From Metopolophium dirhodum (lineage: Eukaryota; Arthropoda; Insecta; Hemiptera; Aphididae), in contig NC_083566.1 of NCBI RefSeq assembly GCF_019925205.1, positions 33,356,001-33,420,000 of the forward strand: a stretch of 64,000 bases of DNA. The letters run 5' to 3'. The notes under the pieces are model-generated. The model saw only the letters and a program-made list of their open reading frames with translations, searched no databases and had not been told where the DNA came from. Below are positions 39,730 through 52,214 of the stretch, one piece after another. A program made the translations under genes and the position numbers. The first letter of the stretch is position 1; each line of letters opens with the position of its first letter.

Positions 39730-40365
39730 TGTTTTAGAATACTTTTGTTCGTATTATAATAATTATTATTATATAGTATTACCATTGGCTATAAATACAC
39801 TGTGAAAGAAAACAAAAGTGGTGCCATAACTGACTTCACGACGTCTTACATAATAATAAAAACAGAACAAACTTGGCCACTATAAACTTATTCCAATAAT
39901 ATGCTTTTCCCAACTGCAGCAGTCTGAGAGTAACGCGTTTTGTTGTATAACATAAGTTAAAAACATTGTTTGTTATGCTTACGTAAAAGTATACAATATT
40001 TACCAGACGCTTAATTATTTTGTTTCTTTAGCTTTGTGAAGGGAATTTCTATCCCGAAAAACTAAAAGAAGCCCATTTAATGTTGACGTTATTATAAAGT
40101 ATATTATTCAAAACCACGGTTATTAATATTTTACATAATAATATATTCACCGACAGCTTAAAGTTAATGTAAACGAATTGCATTTAACAAAAACTAAAAT
40201 AACTGAGACTAAAAGAAAAAGAAAATGAATGGTATAATAATATAGGTAAATCTCACAAGTCACATCGTCCTTTATTCATGGTTTGTCCACTATTTAAAAA
40301 TAGTTGAATGGGCTAATGAGGGGATTGGTTAATAATTTACCATTTCTATATTTTAATTATTTTAT
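39730..40365. other. Non-coding stretch
   Basis: No gene or clear repeat. Confidence 0.4.
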
Positions 40366-40369
40366 TTCC

Positions 40370-40537
40370 AAAATTAAAATATATGCCTATTGGCTATAAT
40401 TAGTATCTACATCACTACTACAATTTTTAAAATATTATATATTTTATAATATATATAATATATAATATTTAAAATATTATAATAGAGATGTAGATACTAA
40501 TAGCCAATAGGCATATATTGTAATTATATTTTAATTT
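40370..40537. repeat. Long palindrome (foldback MITE-like)
   Basis: The left arm 40370-40413 (TATGCCTATTGGCTATAATT, then AGTATCTACATC) pairs with the right arm 40486-40537 (GATGTAGATACTAATAGCCA, then ATAGGCATATA). The AT-only centre also folds on itself. The whole 168-bp unit is near-palindromic, as in foldback MITEs. Confidence 0.75.
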
Positions 40538-40549
40538 TTTTTCAAAGTT

Positions 40550-41160
40550 CATTCACTTTATGCCTTATGGCCATGCTATATTGAAATTTATAATATGTAT
40601 AGACGTTTAAAGACGAGCTTAGAGTCGACTGCCGGAGCTCCGAGCTAATATATTGATATATTTTAATGCACTATAATTATAGGTATTTAGGTAGTGAGTT
40701 TATCCAAAACTCGTTTTGCACTTTTGAAGGTGAATATTTTATTCCTGAAATTTAATAAATAACGAGTAGAAAGTTTAGTGTATAAATTATAGTGCTTACT
40801 TCTTATGTTTTCTTCCTTTTGTACGCGTAGGTAGTATATTATATTGGTAATAATTAATGTATATTATGCTAATAATAAAATACCTTGTAATATTTATCTT
40901 TAAATTATAAAACCATTTTCGTTGGTTTTATTTAACTCTTGATAATTAATAATATTATTACAGGTGCATAGTTTAGCGCTGGGCTGAAATAAAGACGAGG
41001 GCGGCCGGAGGGGTTGTGGGTCGACGACCCCTGGCATAAACTATTTTTTTATAGTGTCGTGATCCTCGCACCCTGCATGGTACGGTCCGAAATCCAAAAC
41101 TCGTGCTAATTTTCCGGGTGCTCGTATATGGCTGCGGGGAAATGACTTGATTAAATATCA
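40550..41160. other. Non-coding stretch
   Basis: No gene recognised. GC content rises after 40980. Confidence 0.4.
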
Positions 41161-41164
41161 CTTA

Positions 41165-41570
41165 TGTATAACGCCGCCCGACGAGTGTCCTACTCATAAT
41201 TGTATATAATTTCGTCGCATTGCGGCGATGCGTGCGGTGCACTATTGTCGCAGGGAGGAGGGTGGGGGGGTCGATTTATAGAGTCGTCGTGAGCGGTGGC
41301 AGGGGGCGATTACGACACGGACGAAAGTTCGGTGGGAACTCGTGGCAGCGGACAGACGATCGTGATTAATTTAGAAATACTGCTGTTAGTAATTCCGTCT
41401 CGGAGTTCGGTCTCTTGTGAATTTGGCACTGGAGTTTTGCGCCGACGCAAAGTGTGGACTCCGCACAGAGTTTCGCGTGTACCCATATCAAAACCGTGTC
41501 AAAAACAAATCGCGTCATCAGCCGGCGCGGAGTAATCTACATTTCTTGCGTGTAATAAGGCTGCGGAAGG
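41165..41570 (+). promoter_or_regulatory. GC-rich patch, candidate first exon
   Basis: CpG-rich, with a G7 tract near 41264. Two overlapping short frames (41296-41535 and 41417-41695) have no recognisable domain. Composition fits a 5' UTR exon and promoter. Direction is unproven. Confidence 0.3.
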
Positions 41571-41579
41571 GGCTCAAAA

Positions 41580-41965
41580 AAAAAAATATATATATATATA
41601 AATCGACTATACCTACAGCGAAATATCGAGATGACTGGGAATATGACCACCCGCTGACCAAGAGAAAAACTGTCCACTTTTGCATTTTGACATAACACGC
41701 TTACATTATTTCAAAACCCGAGACAAAAGTTGTAGGGTAGGTACTGCATAGTTTTTTTTTTTTATCTCTGAGAGTATTCGAGTTCCCCCACCATTATTGT
41801 GTTTAAATGTCGACATCTAATTAATTTGTTTTATATTCACGGGGCGTGTCGGGCGCTGCCGGATGGTAGTTTGCAGGAATCACAAGTGTATTGCCGTGGC
41901 AATCAAATAAGACTTCCCGATAAATCACTTAACGTTTGTATAGGGGCGTCTCGCCTACAAGCAAT
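41580..41965. other. Non-coding stretch
   Basis: A (TA)n tract at about 41588-41600. No gene. Confidence 0.4.
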
Positions 41966-41968
41966 ATA

Positions 41969-42928
41969 CAGGGTGATTAATCAGGCATGCTCACCTCGTT
42001 TTTTTCTTCTTTTTAAATGCAGTTATTCAAAATCTGGTTATTAAATGGAAATTGTTAAAATATACTCAAAGATCGAATTTTAAATTTTTTAATGTTTGAT
42101 ATCTGATTTTTTTGTGTCGTTTAAGGAGTTTCTTGTGGCAATATCATCTTTTATTGTTCAAATAAGAACCATCCTTTGTTTTTACATTAAATTATTCAGC
42201 AAATATTTTTTTTTTACATGTTGATGTCTCTAAATCAAAATTCAAACGATTAATTTCCGAGTTATTATACACATTACACTATGCATACTAAGGATAAAAT
42301 TATGCTAAATTATAAGATATAATAACATGCTTAATGCTTATACACATATAATTTAGATAAGAGATTCAATTATACAAGAAGGATATCATAGAGTCAATGA
42401 TACTAGCCTGGGCGGCTGCCTATGATTACAAAAAAATTAAATAGCTAGGTAAAAACTGAATACAATAAAAACAAATAATTCAAATAATTTGTTTATACTT
42501 TATAGTTATGTTCTTATTAGTTATTACATATTTTAAAATGCTATTATACTAATAGATAGTATAGTTTACTTATACTATCATTTTTAAATCAATTGAAAAG
42601 CAGACGATACTTGCATATCCTTCTTGTTTTATCGAATATCTTTTACCAACATTTTTTGTAAATATAAACAAATAAATACAGCGTCACTTCCATATTACGA
42701 AAAAACATGCAACAAAAAAAAACCGTATCATAGAGAATATTTTGTTTAATATTGAAGTTCTTTCCAAAAATAATTTTGCAACGCCACAGAACGCACTCTT
42801 TGAGTACTTACCTAAGTAGTACAAAAATCTCAAGTATTCAAAAATGCGGTGCTTAAGTAAATATTATTTTAAAAATTCCAAAAATAAAATTTTGAATAAC
42901 TGCGCACGTTTGGTGGTGAATCGCTCTG
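41969..42928. mobile_element. Tc1/mariner-like MITE, TACAGGGTG family, copy 3 (960 bp)
   Basis: The left end CAGGGTGATTAATCAGGCAT and the right end GGTGGTGAATCGCTCTG (inverted) are flanked by TA. The interior is AT-rich and non-coding. Confidence 0.6.
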
Positions 42929-42934
42929 TATAAT

Positions 42935-44575
42935 GTGTGTTACTCGTCCTAGCGGATGGTGTCAGAATCAGTGCCATCGCGTAATAATACAATACATTAT
43001 TATATTTAACTAGCGAACTCTTGTTCGTATTGTAGATAGACGTTCAGTAAAAAAAGGTATCAAAGGATTTAGAGCAAAACCACGTACCCACGAATACTAT
43101 ACATGTATAATGTATATGTATATTATAATAACTGAATATAAGCATCGCTCTTGATGAAAGACTCGCGATGTGTACTTAGGGTTTTCAGCGATATAGTGTC
43201 GGTGTCCGTGTCAAGTGACGGTGTGCCCTCAGTGTCGGCACCGCAGTGTACACTTTAAAATAAAGAGTCCTCCCCGGGGTGGTTTTATTTCGGTGGGTCA
43301 ACAACGAAACATTGCGTAATATAATAAGCACGATGTACACAAACGACACTATAGCAAACGATATGGGTATGTACTATTATATAATTAACATGGATTTAGT
43401 TATTTTAAGTTTAACTTAATCAATTTAATATTAATATTGACAGTTCTCGACTTTTTAAACTTATAAATTAGATGTTCGATACCTAATAATATCTTAAGTT
43501 TGACTCGTTTCCGCAGTTATCGTTGGCCGGCGCCTCCGCCATTATAATATTACGTGGTATTATATGATATTATGGTGACTATTAAAACGGTGAATATCAC
43601 TGGTATGCGCCGTGACGTATCTCCGGTGACAGGCGCATACCAAACGGTTGAATATACGGATGATTTCGATGTTGATAATATTAGACATAAAACTGCAGCT
43701 TAGACGTTGCTTATAGTTATACCGAGTATTGCAGTGTATGATGGTATATTATATGTCGAAATAAAATATTAATAATATAAATTAATTTACCTTACCGATG
43801 ACCTGGTAGCAATACACGGAGCATAAACGATGACACGCGTGAATAATAATATAATATACCTAGCAGGCCAAAATGCCGAATGATTATTATTATTAATAAT
43901 CAGGCCGCCTCTGAGTTTTTAAGGGGTGTTCTGGGTGGGCAATGGCCAATAGGTGATAATTTAGAATTATCTCTGTATAGTGGTATATATTACCTATTTT
44001 AGTAATAAGCGTGACGGGAAGTTACAAATATTACACTAAATGATTTTATCTGGTTATTTCGGTGCGGCAGGATGGGTGAAATATTAAATTAGCATCTGGA
44101 AAATGTCAAGTTCACCGTGCCACTGAATTGTACCTATATTATAATCAGTGTTGTTCCCATAGGTTATACCCCGTGAAATAATTATACGCTGTATACTTAC
44201 TCTTGAAATTGTTTTATTTTATTCATGGGTATACAGGTATTTTGTGTATACTCTCATATCTCAATGAATTCGTGAAAAAATAAATAGTTATTGCTCTTGT
44301 AGTGAGCGATTGTGGCTTCAATGAAAACCAATAATAACATATATTTAAGTTATTACTAAGTAAATGCTTGGAGATAAGTACCTCCTAGGTATAAGTATAA
44401 TACCTACCTATATTTATTCATAAATTTATTTTTTTAAATAAATAGAAAATAACGAAAATGGAAATTGTTTGTTGCCTACCAACTCCTCTCTTATTGTGCC
44501 AAGGTCTGGAACTTAATGTATAGGTGTGATGGCACAATACGGATGATATTTTTTCTTTAACACCCTCAACTTGTT
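42935..44575. other. Non-coding stretch
   Basis: No gene. A CpG-richer segment at 43190-43280 and one small hairpin (listed separately). Confidence 0.4.
43601..43642. repeat. Perfect 11-bp stem-loop
   Basis: TGGTATGCGCC (43601-43611) and GGCGCATACCA (43632-43642) enclose a 20-base loop. The stem is GC-rich for this region. No U-tract or known RNA family matches. Confidence 0.7.
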
Positions 44576-44579
44576 CGTT

Positions 44580-45330
44580 AAAATATTTTTAAAATCGGCC
44601 TGACAAGTGTGGCCCCGACACTCTTTGATGGGGACACCGCTGTTCGTAACAATGAAATTAATAAAAATGCCCTGTAATACGTGTCGTCTCAATGCCGGGA
44701 CAATAATAATTTGGGAGCGCGATCGAAGACCAGGCCTAGACCTAAGTCTATAATAATACACGGACAATGCGATAATATTACGTCGGGTTGGACCAACCCG
44801 CACCCTGGCCACCGCTGGGTTGATGTACGACCGTCTCCAAGCACGTGGAAACACTCCCCCCCCCCCCCCCGAGTCGCAGTACATTAATTTCGGCGGGCGG
44901 TTCGCGCGCACATGTCTCGGTGGTTTTCGATTCGCATCGGAGCGGTTGTCGAGCGATAAAATTCGTCGATTCCAGAACTCCGATCGCGCGGTGGTCGTTT
45001 GTCGTCCGCGTTCAACGTCCACATTAAGCTCGTCGCGACGGATTAACATCGCACTGTAATAATATACGGTACGAATATTATCGTGTCATATATTGTTATA
45101 CTATCGTGCAGTGCACTCGCCGTCATTTTCCGGGTAAAAGAGTGCGCAGGGTTTTCCAGCGCGGTGCACAGAATAATATTTCGCGTTTTTTCGATGCATG
45201 AAGATAAAAAAAAAAACGATTCTCGGCGGAGACGGTTTGTCGGCCCGTATCGATTACCAAGCACCTGTGTTTCGTCATACCGTGTTTTCCGACATCGTCG
45301 CTATAAGAATAAAACGTATTTTACCGTTGG
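44580..45330. promoter_or_regulatory. GC-rich island, candidate promoter and first exon
   Basis: The strongest CpG-rich stretch in the interior, with C12 and many CG words (44840-45060). Open frames exist on both strands, the longest 178 codons on the minus strand (44513-45049). They are Arg-rich, lack any domain I recognise and overlap each other, as expected in GC-rich non-coding DNA. I favour a promoter/5' UTR over a protein gene. Confidence 0.4.
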
Positions 45331-45339
45331 TACAGGTAT

Positions 45340-46130
45340 TGTGCGATGGACCGATTTGATTTTTATCCAAGACACTTGCATATTTTGTTGTTTTATCGAT
45401 ATTTTATTATTACAGCAGTGTATATTACAATATGATATACCTACGTTTTTATAAGCGTTTTTTCATACCTATATAATATATACATATTATGTAAACTATT
45501 GGTATAAGAAGTTTCGACAATTCCAATATTTTAAAGTACGCATAAATCAATACATGGTGAATTATTGAATTGGAAACAGTAAATTATTTAGATCTTGAGT
45601 CCAGACTGGTGGAATATTTTATAATATTATATCTTATTATATCATTGGACATTGCAGGTATTATCGACTTTTGAGTCAATACCGCCTCAACGTAGAACAG
45701 TGCGTTAAGGTTATAAACTTAAAATAACCTTTTTGTGTTGTCAACTATTAGTATTGGTAACGGGACATTTAGACCTTCAAGTTTCAACCATAGTCGGAGA
45801 CTTAGGTTAAATTTAAATATATTACGTATACTCGACAAAGTTTCGCCAATACGTAAACAAGCAGTACGGTTGCTTAGTTATAACTTATAAGTTTCATAAA
45901 ACTGTAGGTATAAACACACAGATATTTGTAGGTGTATTATATTATATCAACACGCATATATATTTATGATTGACACACTACGCGTATGATACAACAACTC
46001 TTATAGCAGTTTCAAGTTCAAGTGAAAGTCGCTTTGACTTGGTCGAATTTATCGCTCAGCGGAGAAGTTTTTACCTCTTTCCGAACTGGCGTATACCTAA
46101 TATTCAAGTATTTGATTTTGTTTTAATTTT
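45340..46130. other. Non-coding stretch
   Basis: No gene recognised. Confidence 0.4.
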
Positions 46131-46139
46131 TATATATAT

Positions 46140-46783
46140 AATATTATGAACTAATTGTGTGCGTGTGTGTAGTTATGTGTGTGAGCGATCCACAGCCAAG
46201 TCCTTCGCACTCATGGTTCTGAAATTTGGTACATCGGTAGTAATCGTCGCTATGTACCAAAATGATATTCACCTCGAAACCAATTTTTAAAATTTTGCAT
46301 TTTAACGGGGGACTCATCTATAGTTATTAAATATATCTATTATATAAAATCAATGGCCTAACCTGGAAACCCTTGTGGAAATCCACAGCTTTTGATGGAT
46401 TTTCATAAATGTTCGTCAACAGATTCAACAAGATTCCGTAATGGTGTCATAGGCTACTTTTCATTACCTACTAATTTTTACTTTTTACTTATCAACACGC
46501 GTACATTTTGTATAGTTGTCTCAGGAAAAACTATAATTTATTTATTTATATACATTTTATAATAATATATCGTTGCTGTATTAGTTACAGAAAATAAAAT
46601 AATATTGTGATGATTATAATTATTGGATGTAATTTTGGACCTGTATTGTATATTTGGTCGAAACGACCCAAGTCACAGCTGTGTGAAAAAATCTTTGAAG
46701 TTTACACTTAACGGAGTTTCATAAGGGGTAAATCCGTGGATATTTAATTTGTCAGAGGCAACGCCGGGCGGGATCAACTAGGT
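46140..46783 (+). mobile_element. Helitron-like non-autonomous tail (tentative)
   Basis: The segment CAACGCCGGGCGGGATCAAC ends in CTAG at about 46780. The pattern of a short GC hairpin just before a CTRR end is typical of Helitron 3' ends. The sequence before it (AATTTGGTACATCGGTAGTA near 46221) resembles insect Helitron interiors I know. The 5' end is not identified, so the left limit is a guess. Confidence 0.35.
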
Positions 46784-46789
46784 TGTATA

Positions 46790-47810
46790 TTATATAATAT
46801 ACAATTTATAATTTAAAATAATATAATATTTTTAGGAACGTTATACATTATTGTAGTTCTATATTTTAAGATTAAATCGAAAAATTCGACGAAATCAGAA
46901 TTTTTCGAACATTTTATTAAATTAAAAATGCACCACCTAATCTAAACTATACAAACATATAATATTATTATCTATGTACAAATTATATTATTATAATATT
47001 ATAGGTATTACGTAAAAATTACGTTATAAAACGATAAAATTCGGCGCAGTTTTCGAAAAACTCACTGTTAATTAACTGTACGATTTACTGTGTCATTGCT
47101 CATTAGTATTCGATTAACGTAAAATATTGCTGCTCTATATGAATATAATATCTATACGATTATAATTCCTTATAATATAATTTTAAAAGGGTAATTCTAT
47201 CGAACTTTTAACTTTTACTCGACGAAACATTGCGAAAGAATAATAAATTAGGCATATAATACCGTATAATATAATGAGTTATGTTGTTCGTATCAGGCTA
47301 CATATATATTATATATATATATATATATAATATCATACACAAATAAACTTTGTTTGGCGGATTAATCCAGAAAATACTAGTCTCAGATAATTAAACTTTT
47401 CAATTTTTTTTCCTGGCTCCTGATCAAACTTTAAATTTCTCGGCGATAATGTATTAATAATTCAAATATCATATTATATAGCGTTTGCGGTATTGGCATC
47501 TTAACAAAGAGGCAGCCCTCTGCGTTTTAATTGCTGTAAAACGAACCCGTGGACTGCGGAATTTCTGCAATATAGTGTTATAGGTATTAGATACGTTTTT
47601 AAATAATTGTTGTCCACTTGTTTTTTGCGTTTCCGCATCGGTATTGCAACTGAAATGTGTGTGTTATACTTACGTATAAAATTGAACAATACGTACATTT
47701 TTCCAATCATTTTTTGATCCGTGGAAAATTAATTCCGATTGCTTTTTTACGATTCTCTGCGCCATATCGCGTGTACGTGGATATAGGTAGATATAGGCAC
47801 TGACTGGAGT
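46790..47810. other. Non-coding stretch
   Basis: A (TA)n tract lies at 47309-47328. No gene. Confidence 0.4.
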
Positions 47811-47819
47811 GTATAATTC

Positions 47820-48680
47820 AGCTCCTCTTTCGATGGCTATACAAAAACTAGTTGTAGATTTTCCGTAAAGGATTGATCAAAAAAGAAAACGGCATACCTG
47901 AATAGGAGGGCAAAATTGGAAAATCTCCCACCCACTCAAAACATTTTACCAAGGCAATAAAAAAGCTAATGGGGGAGGGGGTCTGACCCCCACGTCCGTC
48001 CCCTATGTCTACGCCACTTGGATTGAGGTTAACAGAGAATAGACGACACTGGACCAGGATTATGAGATCATACTGTAATAATATATTTAGGTACCGCTGT
48101 ATGATATAATAATTGTTCGCTGACTCACAGTTACAATACTCCTATATAGATATTGTCATACAATTATAGTAGCTGATGTACCTGCAGGTACCTATATATG
48201 TTTAAAAATATTTCATAAATGTGCAACCATATACCAAACACTTTTTATTTTATGCAAAATATTGATTATTATGAGATAATACTAATTTATAGGTATTTAA
48301 CGGACAACGGTTATGTTAATTACAGGTACCTATACGTTTTAACTTTTAATATAAGTTTGTTCACTTGTTTTCTCCGTCCCAGCATAGGTATGAACGATTC
48401 CCGTTCGTTGGCTGGACAAAGACTATAGACTTTCCGTAAAGGGTTGAGGTTTACGTAGGATAGATACCGAACCATAATTACTAAAATTTACAATGTCACC
48501 GTTGTATTATAAAATTGTTTGAAAACTCACAGTTAAAATGTCTACATACAGATTATATAATAAATATAGGTAGTATTTATAATACATGTTTAAAACGATT
48601 TCATAAATAAGCGTAAAACTTCAACCACATAGGTATCAAACACTTTTTATTTTATGCAAAAAAACACTGATTACTATGAT
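47820..48680 (+). repeat. Tandem duplication, about 0.40 kb spacing
   Basis: Copy A (47835-48280) and copy B (48400-48680) share TTTCCGTAAAGGRTTGAGG, ACTCACAGTTA and CAAACACTTTTTATTTTATG. Copy A is longer because of an insertion at 47877-48019. Confidence 0.75.
47877..48019. mobile_element. Small transposon insertion in duplication copy A (143 bp)
   Basis: It is absent from copy B at the matching point and flanked by GGATTGA on both sides (47870-47876 and 48020-48026). The right end CTACGCCACTT resembles the CAGTGGCGTAG ends of an hAT-like family. The left end lacks the matching repeat, so it may be truncated. Confidence 0.65.
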
Positions 48681-48689
48681 ATTAACATT

Positions 48690-49875
48690 TAACAATGCAT
48701 GCACCGCGGTCCACCAAGCACGTCACTGTCCTGGAAAATAACTCAAATGTGTAAACTGCATTTTTAGTAAATCATCACCTCGAAGCCACCAACTAAAATC
48801 CTAAAAAAAAATGTATTATTTCCATTTTATATTTGTATTTCGTTAAAAATATTTACAATCAACATAATATGTTAATTTAATCCGATAATAAATTCTATGA
48901 AAGCGAATAAAGTAATTAAAATAACAGTAAGTGACAAGATTAAAGAAAATATCCTTTGATTATTACTGAGCGAGGAAAATATGTTTATAAAATATTATAC
49001 ATGTATATAATAATAAGTCACGGGACATTAAATTTTATCAGAGTTCATTTTTTCCCCATTTTTAATCTAATATTTAAGTTAAAAGGTCCCCGGACCATTT
49101 TCTTTTAGACGACGACGGGTGGTATTTATTAGATCAAAAGAGGATAAATTGGAAATAAGAGGATTTAAATGAAGATGTAGTATTTTATGGCTTAAGTTTA
49201 TAGATGATGTTTGTTCGATGATGGTCATTATATTCAGGTATCTGTGCAGGGTTAGAATACTATAACATACCGCAGGACATTGCCGCATTAGTTATTGTTC
49301 TGAGGGATATTGATTGAAAAGACTGAAATATTTTTTATCTCAAAGGTTTTTGAAGTAGGCACATCCAATTTATGATTGGAAAATTTAAAATCGTTTTTCT
49401 CTTTTTCACAATTTGAGAGAACTAAAAAACGGTTATCTCTTTTTAATATAACCACACAAAAATCATAAGCAAATCTATGTTAAATGTTAAATTGTTGATT
49501 TTTGTATGGTATAAATTGTTTTTCAATGCCAATTTTAAATTTTGATCAGTTGTTCGAATAGGTACCGTAAAATATTGGGAGGCAATGAATGGTCGCGCGC
49601 TTTCTATGAAATCCACTCGTCGCAATATTTTAATATTATATTGAACCTTCGCATAGTGTAACAAACGTGTTGTAAATGCGCCTCTATATAAGCCGAAGTG
49701 TCTTGAGCACTTGAGGGTGCATCGAACAATCCAAAAAAATGTTTATATTATACATTAATACTGCTCGTGCGACTTATTCAAAGGGACTTATACAATATTT
49801 TCCAAAACGTGAAGAATATTATAATACGTTTCGGAAAAACGTAATGCGGATTAGTCGTACAATAATATATACAGC
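48690..49875. other. Non-coding stretch
   Basis: No gene recognised. Confidence 0.4.
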
Positions 49876-49878
49876 TGA

Positions 49879-50056
49879 GGGCTGTTGTATTATGAATATT
49901 GTTGTGCAGTATTATAGTGTTAATTGTTCAGTGGGAAAAAGTTTGTTTTTCAAACCAGTTTTTTTTTACGTGTAACCACTCGTAGTAGTTTTTTCCACCT
50001 GAACAATTAACACTATAATACTACACAACAATACCATATTCATAATACAACAGCCC
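49879..50056. repeat. Long near-perfect hairpin
   Basis: The left arm 49879-49940 and right arm 49989-50056 are reverse complements apart from one 5-base indel, one 1-base indel and about two substitutions. The key shared word is TAGTGTTAATTGTTCAG. The loop is about 48 bases. The arms are not simple AT repeats. It could be transcribed into a small-RNA precursor or be a foldback element. Confidence 0.85.
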
Positions 50057-50059
50057 ACT

Positions 50060-51660
50060 TTACAAATACATCGATGACACGCAACGTTTGTATTAAATAA
50101 ATTGTAGAATTCCGATTTGGCGAAGTCCTAAACTATATATTTTGGTATTATTTTAAGCATAATTATCACAGAGTGGAATTAAAACTTACTGTGAATCACG
50201 GATGTTAGGGGCGTCTCAAGTATTTTCAGTAAGTGACACCGAAGAAACAAAATAATGATAATGATAATATTATGATGACGATTAATATATTTTTTTATTC
50301 TAAACGTAAAACATTGAATTTCAGTTTTCTATTCATAATTATTATAAAATTTGCTACCTATCTTGACATAATTTGGTGTATTATTAATCATAATACAGTT
50401 GAGTCACGACCACTAGAAGTTGATGAGAGATAAACAAAATCACTTGGGGATATTAATTATTCGAAATACCGTACTCAAATTAAACCTAACCTACCCTCAA
50501 GGAGAAAAAAAAATCGATTTGTCAAGTTTTTCGAGTTATTGTGACACGACTGTATATATATTATATTATTATATATTATTGAAAAATAATTAGGATAAAA
50601 CCATATAAAACCTTTCCAACCAATTTTTTGCAATATTCTATCCACCATAGACGCGCAAAACAAAAAAAAATTGTATATTATATCATCAGAAAAATCAATC
50701 TATAATTCTTAATTTATTAAATTCTAATTAAAATGTAGGCACCTATCATGCTACTAGATATTTTTCCATTACTTTATTATACCCTAAAACATGCATATGA
50801 TTCCTCCATTTTTCTTCTTAGAGAGAAAAAATATTATCTAAACTATGCTATACGTACTAATAGGGTTTTAAAATTTCATGAAATTTATTTTCTTGAAATA
50901 TTTCATTTTGATGAAAAATAAAAATAAAATGTTTATTATACCTAAAAGTTTATAATCGTCAACTTCTAAGTGAATATTTTTAAAAGTTTGTTTACTGTAT
51001 GAAACAAAGAAAATATGTAACATATTTACATATAATTTATAAGTTGTTTAACAAATCTATAATAGTTATAACAAACTATAATATGATCTAAGTATTAAAT
51101 AATGAGCCCAGAGCACCTTCACATCACTCAGCCACATATATACACACACATTATACACTTTATAACTATTGAAAATACACTATTATTTCATTCATTGTTG
51201 GAATTGACTTCAACTCTATTTTATACCATTATCTTTTCTGAAATACAACAATATTTTAAAACTCATGTAAAAAAAAAATGTTTTTATTCTCAAAATAATG
51301 CTAGGAATATTTTTCTATAAAATATAACTATAAAATATAGAATATACAAATATGAAATAATAAATCAACAAAAATAATATGTTTTTCTTTAATTCTAAGT
51401 GTGTAATCAATTTATTGTTTCTAACCATCTATAACCGAACACGTTTAAAAGAAGAAAAAATATTTTTCATAATTTCATTGAAATATTTCAAGAACAGTAA
51501 AAATTTTCAATTTTGAAATATTTCAATTGAAAAATTTCAAATTTAGAACCGTACATACTACATTTAAATTTTATTTTTTTCTTCATGTGTCTTAACTTAT
51601 ATAATTTGAGAGCCGCCAAAATATTATGATGCGTCTTATATACAATTATACAAATGTGTT
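50060..51660. other. Non-coding stretch
   Basis: No gene recognised. Repeated TGAAATATTTCA words occur near 50890-51535. Confidence 0.4.
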
Positions 51661-51663
51661 GAG

Positions 51664-51836
51664 CAGTAGCGTATCTAGGATTTTTTCAAGATGGGATGAG
51701 GTATAAAATGTTTAATAGACATTCAGTATACACATATGACATATCATTATTTACATGTTGTACACAATACAAAATTTGATCTCCGGGCGGGATGTGACCA
51801 CCAAAAATATCCCCCCCCCCCATAAATACGCCACTG
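51664..51836. mobile_element. hAT-like MITE, CAGTRGCG family (173 bp)
   Basis: The ends CAGTAGCGTAT and (inverted) CAGTGGCGTAT match at 10 of 11 positions. The flanks GTGTTGAG and GCGTCGAA match at 5 of 8, consistent with a decayed 8-bp duplication. A C10 run sits inside the right end. Confidence 0.65.
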
Positions 51837-52214
51837 GCGTCGAATGAAGAATTTCATTCGTTTATGCTGCAGGACCAACTTTAAAATAATGATTTGATAT
51901 CAATATTTTATTACATTGATATAAAGTACAATCAAAATATAGGTAGGCATGCTATAAAACGTTTTATTTCTTATCAACCTATAACTCTCTATGTTATCAT
52001 CTCGATTTGAGCTGCAACAATATCGTTTTCTATAGAACTTTATTTCCCAATTTCGCAGTGTATATATTATATTATGTAGTTAAATATAAAATACTCGCGT
52101 CGTCTTATTTTAGCAGAGTGTTACCGACGTGACACATTGTGTGTCATAAATATAAAACGAATTTTTCACTGTACGTTTTAAAACGTGTCCTGCAAGCCGC
52201 TTATGCAGCGTCTT

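Noticed and set aside
44513..45049. 178-codon open frame on the minus strand
   Set aside because: Arg-rich, no recognisable domain, overlaps other frames on both strands in a GC-rich patch; expected by chance there.
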